From assembly GCA_017642625.1 (NCBI GenBank), contig JAGCOQ010000042.1, positions 1 through 11,073 on the forward strand: DNA of 11,073 nucleotides, written 5' to 3'. This document shows positions 1-9,140 of the stretch, piece by piece. The DNA comes from Alphaproteobacteria bacterium (GTDB lineage Bacteria > Pseudomonadota > Alphaproteobacteria > Rs-D84). Made by a program: the position numbers and the translations under genes. The notes beneath the pieces are model-generated. The model was given only the letters and a program-made list of their open reading frames with translations. It was not told where the DNA came from and searched no databases. Positions within the stretch are counted from its first letter, which is position 1, and every line of letters begins with the position of its first letter.

Positions 1-14
1 CGCCAATGCACCGC

Positions 15-42
15 ATTATAACAGACATTTTTGCGTTTGCAA
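15..42 (-). promoter_or_regulatory. Putative sigma-70-like promoter firing leftwards out of the window
   Basis: Read on the minus strand there is a perfect -10 hexamer TATAAT (15-20) preceded by TG one base earlier region (TGTTATAAT). A -35-like TTGCAA (37-42) lies 16 bases upstream. It would drive a gene or RNA lying to the left of base 1, divergent from the PagL-like gene. The -35 matches the consensus at only four of six positions, so this is a prediction. Confidence 0.4.
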
Positions 43-100
43 GGACATTTGAATAAATCCCTTTGCATAAAATCCCCAAAAATGATACCATTGTTCCGAT

Positions 101-658
101 ATGAGAAAGAGTGTTGCCTTTTTACTTTTGGCCATGTGCACAGGTGCCTCATATGCGGAATCTAATCCGTTTATGGGTGATGCACAAAACCAAATCGCCT
201 TTTATGTGGGCCAAGGGGTCGATAATGGCTATATTGTGCCAATGCCATATCACCCTGTTCCGTTCTATATAGCACAACTTAAGTATTCTCAACCGGCAAG
301 TTTTTTCAGATTACCGGCGCGTCTATCCCTTAATGTTGCCGAAACATTGGGACTTGGCAAAAAATATGGCTGGGACTGGCGCGAGTTTACAATTCCACTA
401 ATTTTGCTGTCGGGCGACACCACATTGTTTAATGGTGAAAATTGGTATGTTGGTCTTGGTTCCGGCGTCGGACTTCAAGCCCAAGAAAACAAGCGTCTTG
501 GCGCGAAACTGTTGTTTGAATTCAGTTTGTTCTATGGATATCGCATCAATGAAAACTGGGGTATCGAACTGTATGCCCAACATTTCTCTAATGCGAACAC
601 AGCCGAAGAAAACCATTCGTATGCATTTTTCGGACTTGGTGTGACACGCAATTTTTAA
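101..658 (+). CDS. PagL-like lipid A 3-O-deacylase / acyloxyacyl hydrolase family outer-membrane protein
   Basis: 185 residues. Residues 1-19 form a Sec signal peptide (KR-type start, hydrophobic core, cleavage after Ala19 in ASYA-E). The mature part is rich in alternating aromatic and small residues and ends in Phe, as expected for an 8-stranded outer-membrane barrel. Near the C-terminus is HFSNAN (His161, Ser163), which matches the PagL His-x-Ser active-site motif; an acidic residue at 169/170 is a candidate third member, though spaced closer than in Pseudomonas PagL. PagL enzymes remove the 3-linked acyl chain of lipid A in the outer membrane, which remodels the surface and lowers endotoxicity. 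The ATG at 101 lacks a clear Shine-Dalgarno and an in-frame TGA at 83-85 rules out an earlier start. A weak TTGCAT/TACCAT promoter at 63-91 would give a very short or absent leader. Family assignment is fairly secure; activity is inferred. Confidence 0.75.
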   Translation: MRKSVAFLLLAMCTGASYAESNPFMGDAQNQIAFYVGQGVDNGYIVPMPYHPVPFYIAQLKYSQPASFFRLPARLSLNVAETLGLGKKYGWDWREFTIPLILLSGDTTLFNGENWYVGLGSGVGLQAQENKRLGAKLLFEFSLFYGYRINENWGIELYAQHFSNANTAEENHSYAFFGLGVTRNF

Positions 659-1321
659 TTACCAATCTATTGGCTGTTTTCCATGCGCGACCAAATATTC
701 ATTGGCACGCGAAAAATGATGATTTCCAAAAAATCCGTGATATGCCGATAACGGCGATGGATGAACGCTTTTCAGTATAAGGTTTTTATCTGGATTCACT
801 ATTTGGGCTTTCTTTTGCGCATACGATCCCCACAACATATACACAATATTTTCACGCGTATTACATGCCGCAATTACAGCATCTGTAAATTGTTCCCAAC
901 CCATACCTGCATGTGATGCCGCCGCATGCGCCCGAACGGTAAGTGTTGCATTTAACAACAATACGCCCTGCTGTGCCCAATGGGTTAAATCGCCACGCGT
1001 TGATGATGGTCGCCCTAAATCAGATTCTATTTCTTTATAAATATTTTGCAGTGATGGCGGTATCGGGGTCGGTGGCAAAACAGAAAAACAAAGCCCATGC
1101 GCTTGCCCCGGTTCATGATATGGGTCTTGGCCAATAATAACAACGCGCACATTGTCCAGCGGACACAGGTTGAATGCATTAAAAATATTTTTTGGTTCGG
1201 GGTAAATCTGTTTTCCGGATTTATATTCCGCGCGTACAAAATCGGTAAGTTTAATAAAGTAATCTTTATCAAACTCGTCCGCTAATGCGTCTTTCCAAGA
1301 TTGCTCTATTTTAACATCCAT
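659..1321 (-). CDS. ung: Uracil-DNA glycosylase, family 1
   Basis: 220 residues, the usual length. It removes uracil from DNA (from cytosine deamination or dUMP misincorporation), starting base-excision repair in the cytoplasm. All family-1 signatures are visible: the water-activating motif GQDPYH at 64-69 with catalytic Asp66, the PPSL segment that compresses the DNA backbone, the QGVLLLN strand, LWG, and the minor-groove loop HPSPLSA with catalytic His187 (same number as in E. coli Ung). The ATG at 1321 has a purine-rich AGGG upstream and begins 10 bases after the stop of the HhH glycosylase gene, so the two are probably co-transcribed. The TAA at 659-661 directly abuts the stop of the convergent PagL-like gene, with no room for a terminator between them. 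Confidence 0.97.
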   Translation of the reverse strand: MDVKIEQSWKDALADEFDKDYFIKLTDFVRAEYKSGKQIYPEPKNIFNAFNLCPLDNVRVVIIGQDPYHEPGQAHGLCFSVLPPTPIPPSLQNIYKEIESDLGRPSSTRGDLTHWAQQGVLLLNATLTVRAHAAASHAGMGWEQFTDAVIAACNTRENIVYMLWGSYAQKKAQIVNPDKNLILKSVHPSPLSAYHGFFGNHHFSRANEYLVAHGKQPIDW

Positions 1322-1331
1322 GTTCCCTACC

Positions 1332-1991
1332 CTATAATTTTATTAATCCAATTTGACATGCTTTCCACAAAACAACATCAATATATCCACGTGGCAAACC
1401 AGTCTCTTTCACTAAATGCGCGAACATATCATCACATGCTTTTTTTATTTCCGGCGATAATTTTCCATTATCTATATTTTGCGCAAGTGCACTATTTCCG
1501 CTATATAGAACCCCAAGGCGTTGAATCCAAATATCATATTTCACAACATCCTGCCCCAGATTTCGAGCCAGATGATTTGCGGTAATTTTTCCGATATGCG
1601 GTAGTTTTGATAAAAACTTTAACTTACCATCAAAATCGTCTATGCCATAATATTCGGCACATAGCGCATTTTTATTATTCCAAATTTCGCAGACCGCGCT
1701 TATTTTATTTTTGTTATGAAACATTCCAAAAAGCGCATCAAAATCGGCACCGTTTTTATGTAAATATTCTGTAATTTGTGCATGAATCTTTTTCGCCGTT
1801 TTTTGCGAAAAACCACCCGCTAAAATCACATAGTTGCACATGTCGGCAAAAGCGATTGGCGATAATTTCCGTGGGTGTGCCAAGTTTTCGCGTATTTCAT
1901 CAAAACTTTGGGCGTCGGAATCGGCGCCCAAATTACGTATTTGTTTTTCTAAACTATTAAACCATTCCACAGAAAACATTTTATTTATCAT
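1332..1991 (-). CDS. Helix-hairpin-helix (HhH-GPD superfamily) DNA glycosylase, probably monofunctional
   Basis: 219 residues, no signal peptide. The core is an HhH motif at about 127-146 ([17 protein letters not shown]) followed by [11 protein letters not shown], where Asp153 sits at the position of the catalytic Asp of Nth, MutY and AlkA. The Lys that makes Nth and Ogg1 bifunctional lyases is absent: its slot appears to be Ile136, with Lys one residue earlier. This suggests base removal without strand cleavage. The segment around 48-69 ([14 protein letters not shown]) resembles the N-terminal helices of HhH glycosylases, and the K-x-D motif recalls 3-methyladenine-glycosylase-type enzymes; the substrate cannot be told from sequence. 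The ATG at 1991 is preceded by AAAGGAA at 5-base spacing and overlaps the upstream stop by 11 bases, favouring it over Met5. It stops with TAG. It is more AT-rich than gyrB. Pairing with ung suggests a base-excision-repair module. Confidence 0.75.
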   Translation of the reverse strand: MINKMFSVEWFNSLEKQIRNLGADSDAQSFDEIRENLAHPRKLSPIAFADMCNYVILAGGFSQKTAKKIHAQITEYLHKNGADFDALFGMFHNKNKISAVCEIWNNKNALCAEYYGIDDFDGKLKFLSKLPHIGKITANHLARNLGQDVVKYDIWIQRLGVLYSGNSALAQNIDNGKLSPEIKKACDDMFAHLVKETGLPRGYIDVVLWKACQIGLIKL

Positions 1992-2505
1992 CTATTTCCT
2001 TTTGATGCAAAGTCGCGATTATTTGTGCATCTTTTTCTTTAGTCATATCTGCAACTTTTTGTGTTCCTGATTTAAACTCTTCTGTTCCTTTTGACTCTTT
2101 TTCGTCTTCATTTTCTAATAATACAACAATCTCGTTCGCTAACGCCTTCATTGCTTTATCTAACAAATCCATACCTTCCCAAAACTCACGATAAGCAACA
2201 TTCAAAGATCTTGCAACATTATAAAGATACGGTAACTTGGCACTTGTTTCGTTAATCTGTCTAACAAAAATCTCAAGACCTTCTCTATCACAGCCCTCTC
2301 TCAAATCCAGATGAAGAAAAATTTGCACCAGAGGTTCTAGTTCATCAACAATATTCATTAAAGCCTGACCTGTTCTTGGGGTATCAGGATGATACCATGC
2401 TTCAGTAAGCAGTTTGGCTATTTTGTGTTTTTTTACTAATTCCTCTCCTATCTCGTTATAATTTTTTATTTGTTCTTCTGAAAATTGTATTTTTGTTTCT
2501 GCCAT
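1981..2505 (-). CDS. Hypothetical protein, soluble, helical, charged
   Basis: I do not recognise this 174-residue protein. It has no signal peptide or membrane segment, few Cys or Gly, and looks almost all-helical. Residues about 1-130 carry regularly spaced Leu/Ile/Val with Glu/Lys and aromatic pairs (AWYHP near 36-40, REFWEGM near 111-117). The last 40 residues are highly charged (ENEDEKESKGTEE) and probably disordered or coiled. Translation should be efficient: AAAGGAGA lies about 6 bases before the ATG at 2505. Its stop overlaps the start of the HhH glycosylase gene, implying translational coupling. Sample lines are only about 28-35% GC, against 45-50% in gyrB, so it may be a later insertion into the gyrB-ung interval. 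It follows the gyrB terminator, so expression may rely on readthrough. Confidence 0.7.
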   Translation of the reverse strand: MAETKIQFSEEQIKNYNEIGEELVKKHKIAKLLTEAWYHPDTPRTGQALMNIVDELEPLVQIFLHLDLREGCDREGLEIFVRQINETSAKLPYLYNVARSLNVAYREFWEGMDLLDKAMKALANEIVVLLENEDEKESKGTEEFKSGTQKVADMTKEKDAQIIATLHQKEIDDK

Positions 2506-2520
2506 ATAAATCTCCTTTAC

Positions 2521-2543
2521 AAAAATCCGCCCAAATGGGCGGA
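2521..2543 (-). terminator. Intrinsic terminator after gyrB
   Basis: On the minus strand, three bases after the gyrB stop region, TCCGCCC (pairing 2537-2543 with 2526-2532) forms a GC-rich 7-8 bp stem with a 4-base loop, followed by TTTTT (2521-2525). The Shine-Dalgarno of the next gene begins within a few bases of the U-tract. This layout looks like a partial terminator or attenuator that lets only some gyrB transcripts reach the downstream repair genes. Confidence 0.75.
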
Positions 2544-2547
2544 ATTA

Positions 2548-4965
<2,418 letters not shown>

Positions 4966-4970
4966 TTAAC

Positions 4971-4999
4971 GTGTAAAACATAGCAATTTATGGTATAAT
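4971..4999 (+). promoter_or_regulatory. Extended -10 promoter of the RusA-like gene
   Basis: TGGTATAAT at 4991-4999 is a perfect -10 hexamer with an extended TGn element. The -35 position at 17-base spacing (GTGTAA, 4971-4976) is poor, which extended -10 promoters tolerate. The transcript would start near 5006, giving a leader of about 40 bases. The -10 lies inside the spacer of the opposing gyrB promoter. Confidence 0.6.
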
Positions 5000-5005
5000 T
5001 TTCAA
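4977..5005 (-). promoter_or_regulatory. gyrB promoter
   Basis: On the minus strand TTGAAA (5000-5005) and TATGTT (4977-4982) are separated by exactly 17 bases, matching sigma-70 consensus at 5 and 4 of 6 positions. Transcription would start near 4970, some 23 bases before the gyrB ATG. It physically overlaps the rightward promoter, so polymerase binding at one should exclude the other. Confidence 0.6.
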
Positions 5006-5046
5006 GGAAAAAGGGGTAAAAAAACCAAACAAAGAAAGGATTTCAA

Positions 5047-5616
5047 ATGAAGTTTAAATTATTGTATTTTGGCGATATTTTAGTCAACCCAAAGAAACGC
5101 GCCCAGCATATATCCGACATTCGTATGCAATTTCACCCTCAATTAAAGAAATTGGTGGAACACAGCCCATGGAACAACCTGACGCAATATATGGTGCCGG
5201 ATCCGACCAAAAGCCCTGTTTCGACACGGCATATTGGCGGGATTGATTGGAACCCGATTATTACGCCAAACCTTAAATTGTTGGCGGAACTGGACATTCA
5301 AATGTTGCACTCGGAAATTGTCGGGGTTTCGCGCAGCGATATTGACAATCGTATAAAAACATTGTTTGACGGTCTGCGTTGTCCGCAAAACGAACATGAA
5401 ATCGGTGAAAACACACCACGCGACATTGGACCGATTTATACTTTGTTGGACGACGACCACTTGATAACCAGAATATCGGTTAACACATCACACTTGTTGG
5501 ATACCAGCATGTTTTCATGTGATATTCCAAAAACACCAGATTCAATATTTATGATGATTGATGTTAATGTTCGTGTTGCCGAAGGAACACTGGAAAACTT
5601 ACCATTTATGGTATAA
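5047..5616 (+). CDS. RusA-like endodeoxyribonuclease (Holliday junction resolvase family), putative
   Basis: 189 residues, no signal or membrane segment. The central motif RSDIDNRIKTLFDGLR (Asp98, Asp100) followed about 35 residues later by LLDDDHLI (Asp135-137) matches the RusA pattern of a D-x-DN-x-x-K helix then a DD-x-x-I turn. In E. coli RusA the equivalent aspartates (70, 72, 91) bind the metal ion that cleaves four-way junctions. The loop between them (CPQNEHEIGENTPRDIG) and the N- and C-terminal extensions are longer than in phage RusA (about 120 residues), so this is a distinct, larger subgroup and its substrate is uncertain. AAGGA lies 6 bases before the ATG. It is a single gene divergent from gyrB and not in visible prophage context, so a cellular role in recombination or repair is plausible but inferred. 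Confidence 0.6.
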   Translation: MKFKLLYFGDILVNPKKRAQHISDIRMQFHPQLKKLVEHSPWNNLTQYMVPDPTKSPVSTRHIGGIDWNPIITPNLKLLAELDIQMLHSEIVGVSRSDIDNRIKTLFDGLRCPQNEHEIGENTPRDIGPIYTLLDDDHLITRISVNTSHLLDTSMFSCDIPKTPDSIFMMIDVNVRVAEGTLENLPFMV

Positions 5617-5621
5617 AAATA

Positions 5622-5728
5622 AAGTTCAAAGTTAAAAGTGCAAAGTGCAAATAATATGTGTGCCGGCTTTTGCCGGCACTACTTTATTATATTTGAACTT
5701 TGAACTCTGAACTTTGAACTTTTAACTA
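5622..5728. repeat. Palindromic heptamer-repeat element around a GTGCCGGC hairpin
   Basis: The left arm has four tandem heptamers: AAGTTCA (5622), AAGTTAA (5629), AAGTGCA (5636), AAGTGCA (5643). The right arm has the reverse-complement unit five times: TGAACTT (5694), TGAACTC (5701), TGAACTT (5708), TGAACTT (5715) and a degenerate TTAACTA (5722). ATAATA (5651-5656) pairs with TATTAT (5685-5690), and the centre is a perfect 8-bp stem. The whole forms a long imperfect hairpin filling the space between two convergent genes. The last right-hand unit includes the stop codon of the pilR-like gene. It resembles REP/MITE-like or short tandem repetitive DNA; no transposase is nearby. Confidence 0.85.
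5660..5679. terminator. Perfect 8-bp hairpin, possible bidirectional terminator
   Basis: GTGCCGGC (5660-5667), loop TTTT, GCCGGCAC (5672-5679). It lies between the convergent RusA-like and pilR-like genes. U-tracts on either side are weak and interrupted (ACTTTATTAT on the plus strand), so it may work less as a classical intrinsic terminator than as a 3'-end stabiliser or the core of the surrounding repeat element. Confidence 0.5.
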
Positions 5729-6792
5729 AGCACCGCTGTTATCTGATCTTGCATTTGGAATGTACCCAAAACGACCCATGCGATTATCGCGGAAACCAAC
5801 ATAATACCAATACTGTTCAAGACATTAGATATAGATTCCATTTTCCGAACAGATTCGTCCAAATAGTCATTTGCGATTGAAGTTATGTTTTTATCAAAAT
5901 CTGTCATATCGGCATATATCATCAAGTCGCCAATAATTTCTTTGTTTGGGAAATTGCGCCCTGTCCGCGCAAGCGCGACCCCAAGGTTATCACCATTGGC
6001 GATATAATGTAATGTATCTTCCAATATACTGCGTAAATAACGACTGGCGTTTTCACCCAACATATGAATAGCATCAGGCATAGTCACACCCGCACTTATC
6101 ATAGACGACAAAGACATCAACCAACCAACCGAAATATGTATTTTATATATGCTCCATGGCGGAAGTTTATCAAACGCCACACGCAACCGTCCCGCCCAGT
6201 TTGCCAAAGATAACCAAATAAGGAAAAACAGCAAAACAAAACCGATGGCAAAAGCATGTCAATACTGGATTGTGAAATCAGACATAGCAATCAAGCCACG
6301 CGCCGCACCACGCCAAATAACATCACTGCCGGCGACCTCTACTAATGGCGGAACCAGATACAAACCAACCATAACAATTATGCCGAATGTCAATATTAAC
6401 AAAAACAACGGGTATGCGATTGCACTGCGCACTGCGCGACGGATACGCCCCGCACTTTCAATAACGCGACTTGTGTTTTCCAGCGCAACAACCAAATTAG
6501 AAATATTACCAGATGTCACCAACAATGTTTCTTCGTCCGGCAGCCATCCACGCGTAGTATCAGAAAAACTCATACCGCGTTCCAACTTCTTTTGCCATTC
6601 ACGCATAACAATTGCAAACGGTTCGTTTGGGTTTTTGCCGTTATTAGATTCAATCATTTCCAAACGGCCCAACGCGTTCATAAGCGTAAAATCATTACGC
6701 AACAGTGATGCCAACTTGCGTATTACTGCAATACGCTTTTCTGTATTAAGACGAAAAATAAGTCGTGCATACCACTTGTTCAGACGATCCAT
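5722..6792 (-). pseudogene. pilR: PilR/GspF-family inner-membrane platform protein, interrupted by in-frame TGA
   Basis: Read through the TGA this is a 356-residue type II/IV pilus platform protein, the inner-membrane piece the assembly ATPase acts on. Two GspF domains are seen: about 15-125 (cytoplasmic, ending before membrane segment 1 at about 125-148) and about 215-325, with membrane segments at about 180-200 and 327-345. The start is the ATG at 6792, overlapping the ATPase stop as TGATG; a TTG one codon earlier is less likely. TGA at 6259-6261 (codon 178) divides it into 5' (6259-6792) and 3' (5722-6258) halves in the same frame. No convincing start or ribosome site precedes the 3' half. 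The flanking SDFTIQY-stop-HAFAIGF fits the family pattern where Trp often precedes segment 2, so a TGG-to-TGA change is the simplest origin. If not read through, the product lacks its second domain and would not work. Confidence 0.75.
6259..6261 (-). other. In-frame TGA codon in pilR-like gene
   Basis: The minus-strand codon is TGA, followed by CAT. A C after UGA is a relatively leaky termination context. The 178 codons downstream stay open in the same frame and retain a full GspF domain. Within this window Trp is TGG 51 times and TGA also serves as the natural stop of the ATPase gene, so a general reassignment is not supported. Confidence 0.85.
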
Positions 6793-8438
6793 CAATATAC
6801 CCCCGGTCTGTCAAGTAAACCAACCCAACGTTCCAATTCATCTATACTGATTACGCCCATTAACATTAATTCGGCCGCCGCCTCTTTCAATGTGCGACCG
6901 TCCATTTCTTCCAACCAATATCTTACCGCATCATCTGTTTTGCCAGCCAACGCCAAAGATAAGAACTCGCCATTTGTGACAATGACTTCGCCTGCCTTGA
7001 TACGACCGATTGTTCCGGTGCCATTACACATATCACACCCTGGGCCACGAACAAAAACCTGTTTCAAACCAATTTCACCAAACGCATCCAACACACGTTT
7101 ATAAGCAGGATTTTCAGGATGATCTATTAATTTTTCACGACAATGTGGACAAACCTTTTTAAACAAACGCATTGAAATCAAACCGCGCATCAAAGTTTCT
7201 TCTTTTAATTTGAACGGTTCAATTCCCATATCCAACAAACGCGTCAATGCCGCCATAGCAGAGTTTGCGTGCAATGTTGTCCAAACATTATGACCAGACA
7301 ACGCACCACGCACAGTCAACTGCGCCGCCGCCAATGTTCTTATTTCACCGACCATAAGTGTGTCGGGGTCGCTTCGCAACGCCGCCGCTAACGCTTCTGT
7401 ATATGCTTCATCACGTTGATCTTCGTTCATAGCATTGGTGACCGGCATTTGATGTGCGCCAAAAATCTTTTGTTCAACCGGATTTTCCACCGTAATCATG
7501 TTAATTTCATAATTACGTTCCTTTAACATCATTGACATATTGCGAACCAATGTTGTTGATTTACCAGAACTGGTGGGACCGGCAACAATTACTAAACCCG
7601 TCGGGAACGAACGCATACGCATCAAAAGGCGTTGTTCATATGGACCAAACTCTTGTTCTGTTTTTATCCCTTCGTTCGGGTTGTCATACAACAAACGCAT
7701 AACAACATAACGTGAACCAAACGCGATCGGGTTAAATTGCATACGAATACTTAAAACACCATCCGGCAGATATAAATCCTTGGTTCCGCGCAGTGGTGTG
7801 CGACCATCTTTCTGTGCCGATTGATATTCGTTTTGCGCATAGTTCGCATTTGACATATCCGCCGAAGCAAACGCCGCACGAACAAAAGATTCACCCCACG
7901 CAGAATTATATTCCAGCACAGGTTGCATACTGCCATCAATACGGAAATAAATTGTTGTTTGGTCGGCTACCTCTATGTGAATATCAGATACTTTTTGTGC
8001 AGCCGCGCGCGCAATAATATCAACAAAATCTTTCTGCATCTGGTTGTCGTATTCACGCGCACCGCGAACAACTGAACTAGTGCCAATATGACCTTCGTAT
8101 TCTTTGTATATCCCCGAAACCAAACCCAGATCAGAATAAAATGGTTTCCGCACCACATGTGATTTGCGCTTTAACAAATCGATAAAAGCCAACACACGAC
8201 CGTCATAGCGGTGCGTGCGTGAAACAATGATTTCGCCACCTGAAAAATATGCAACCAAACTTTGCATATCTTTTGATAATTCGATACTGCCACCGGTCGC
8301 GGTCATCAGACGATTACCATTTGAAAACAAATAGTCTATGATTTCTTTATTTTCTGCATTTTCCAAACCAAGTGGCACCGACGGTTTTTGTTCCATCGTT
8401 CCTGCATCATTAAAATTGTTGTAGTCTTCTATGCTCAT
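6792..8438 (-). CDS. pilQ: PilQ/PilB-type pilus assembly ATPase (GspE/secretion ATPase family)
   Basis: 548 residues, cytoplasmic hexameric ATPase expected to power pilin polymerisation through the platform protein. Visible motifs: N-terminal domain to about 130, then SDIHIE at 151-156 and YFRIDG (N2 domain), Walker A GPTSSGKST at 287-295, an Asp-box variant ITVENPVE at 315-322 (Asn where Asp is usual), Walker B LMVGEIR at 361-367 with Glu365, His box TLHANSA at 388-394, and a zinc-binding tetracysteine C430-x2-C433...C469-x2-C472 typical of assembly rather than retraction ATPases. The ATG at 8438 lies 18 bases after the PilP-like stop and has a weak Shine-Dalgarno. The TGA stop at 6792-6794 overlaps the pilR-like ATG, a normal coupling arrangement. 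Named after the R64 plasmid operon order; not the secretin also called PilQ. Confidence 0.9.
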   Translation of the reverse strand: MSIEDYNNFNDAGTMEQKPSVPLGLENAENKEIIDYLFSNGNRLMTATGGSIELSKDMQSLVAYFSGGEIIVSRTHRYDGRVLAFIDLLKRKSHVVRKPFYSDLGLVSGIYKEYEGHIGTSSVVRGAREYDNQMQKDFVDIIARAAAQKVSDIHIEVADQTTIYFRIDGSMQPVLEYNSAWGESFVRAAFASADMSNANYAQNEYQSAQKDGRTPLRGTKDLYLPDGVLSIRMQFNPIAFGSRYVVMRLLYDNPNEGIKTEQEFGPYEQRLLMRMRSFPTGLVIVAGPTSSGKSTTLVRNMSMMLKERNYEINMITVENPVEQKIFGAHQMPVTNAMNEDQRDEAYTEALAAALRSDPDTLMVGEIRTLAAAQLTVRGALSGHNVWTTLHANSAMAALTRLLDMGIEPFKLKEETLMRGLISMRLFKKVCPHCREKLIDHPENPAYKRVLDAFGEIGLKQVFVRGPGCDMCNGTGTIGRIKAGEVIVTNGEFLSLALAGKTDDAVRYWLEEMDGRTLKEAAAELMLMGVISIDELERWVGLLDRPGVY

Positions 8439-8456
8439 AACTATTTGCCGATTTGG

Positions 8457-9140
8457 TTATTTAGCGTTTGATACATTCAGTGTTTGTGTTTTTCCACCTT
8501 TGGCAAAAACAACACCTTCGTCCAAAGATATTGATCTGACTGTCCAACCATCTAAGACTTTGCCAACCGATATGCGTTTATTTTGACCGGTCTTTAAATC
8601 TGCAACGGTTGCCTGTAATTGAGAACCCGCACCAATAACATTGACCAATTTGAATTTTTCACTGATTTTAGATTCAACATCTTCGTCTTCTTCAACAACT
8701 TTTGATGCCGTCGCCGGCTTTGATGAAGATGTTGTCGGGTTTGCCGCCGCGTTATCCAATGTTTCTTTTTCACGCGCCAAACGTGCCGCTTCCGCTTCCA
8801 GTTTTGCCATACGTGTTTCCAATTCTTGTTGCTGTGTTTCGGCACGACCAGAAAGCGCATCTATTTCCATATGCAGTTTGATTTTTTCCGCCGCCAATCT
8901 GTCCAAGTCCAAATCCAGTTGGGCGCGTTCTTTTTCAAGTTGCATTAACACCTTTTCCTGTTCCAAATCTGTGATTTGTTGGAACAAACTACCCTCGACC
9001 AGATAATCTTCTACTGCGCGTGCGGACAAATCATCCAGTTCGGCATCTGTTGTATCGGCCGCCCAACACAGTGATGAAAAGCCCATCACAAAACCAGCAA
9101 CCAATGTAAAAAATGCGAATTTATGTATTTTATTTAGCAT
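8457..9140 (-). CDS. pilP: Type IV pilus biogenesis protein PilP-like, periplasmic
   Basis: 227 residues. A Sec signal peptide covers about 1-28 (cleavage after WAA); Cys25 is not in a lipobox. Residues about 52-132 form a long coiled coil of Leu/Glu/Lys/Arg heptads, followed by a Ser/Thr/Pro/Asp-rich linker (about 133-160). A compact beta-rich C-terminal domain at 162-225 has the pattern VIGAGSQLQATVADL...ISVGKVLDGWTV, as in the PilP family of type IVb/IncI pilus operons, which links inner-membrane pilus proteins to the secretin. GAGGTGA lies 6 bases before the ATG, and the start overlaps the PilO2-like stop by 11 bases. Identification rests on the C-terminal pattern plus position; the coiled coil is a poorly conserved part. 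Confidence 0.75.
   Translation of the reverse strand: MLNKIHKFAFFTLVAGFVMGFSSLCWAADTTDAELDDLSARAVEDYLVEGSLFQQITDLEQEKVLMQLEKERAQLDLDLDRLAAEKIKLHMEIDALSGRAETQQQELETRMAKLEAEAARLAREKETLDNAAANPTTSSSKPATASKVVEEDEDVESKISEKFKLVNVIGAGSQLQATVADLKTGQNKRISVGKVLDGWTVRSISLDEGVVFAKGGKTQTLNVSNAK

Noticed and set aside
1333..1338. TATAAT on the plus strand near the end of the HhH glycosylase gene
   Set aside because: No gene follows on the plus strand, which is antisense to two clear coding regions; likely chance in AT-rich sequence.
5622..5728. CRISPR array
   Set aside because: Units are 7 bp, contiguous and inverted across a hairpin, with no spacers and no cas genes.
6259..6261. Selenocysteine insertion at the in-frame TGA
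   Set aside because: No obvious SECIS-like stem-loop follows the codon, GspF-family proteins are not selenoproteins, and the family position favours Trp.
6149..6850. Plus-strand open frame of 233 codons opposite pilR
   Set aside because: Basic, low-complexity product with no domain; lies opposite well-supported GspF and ATPase coding sequence.
8641..9006. Ser-rich plus-strand open frame opposite the PilP-like gene
   Set aside because: It is the complement of the Lys/Glu/Leu-rich coiled coil, which naturally yields a Ser/Phe-rich shadow frame.
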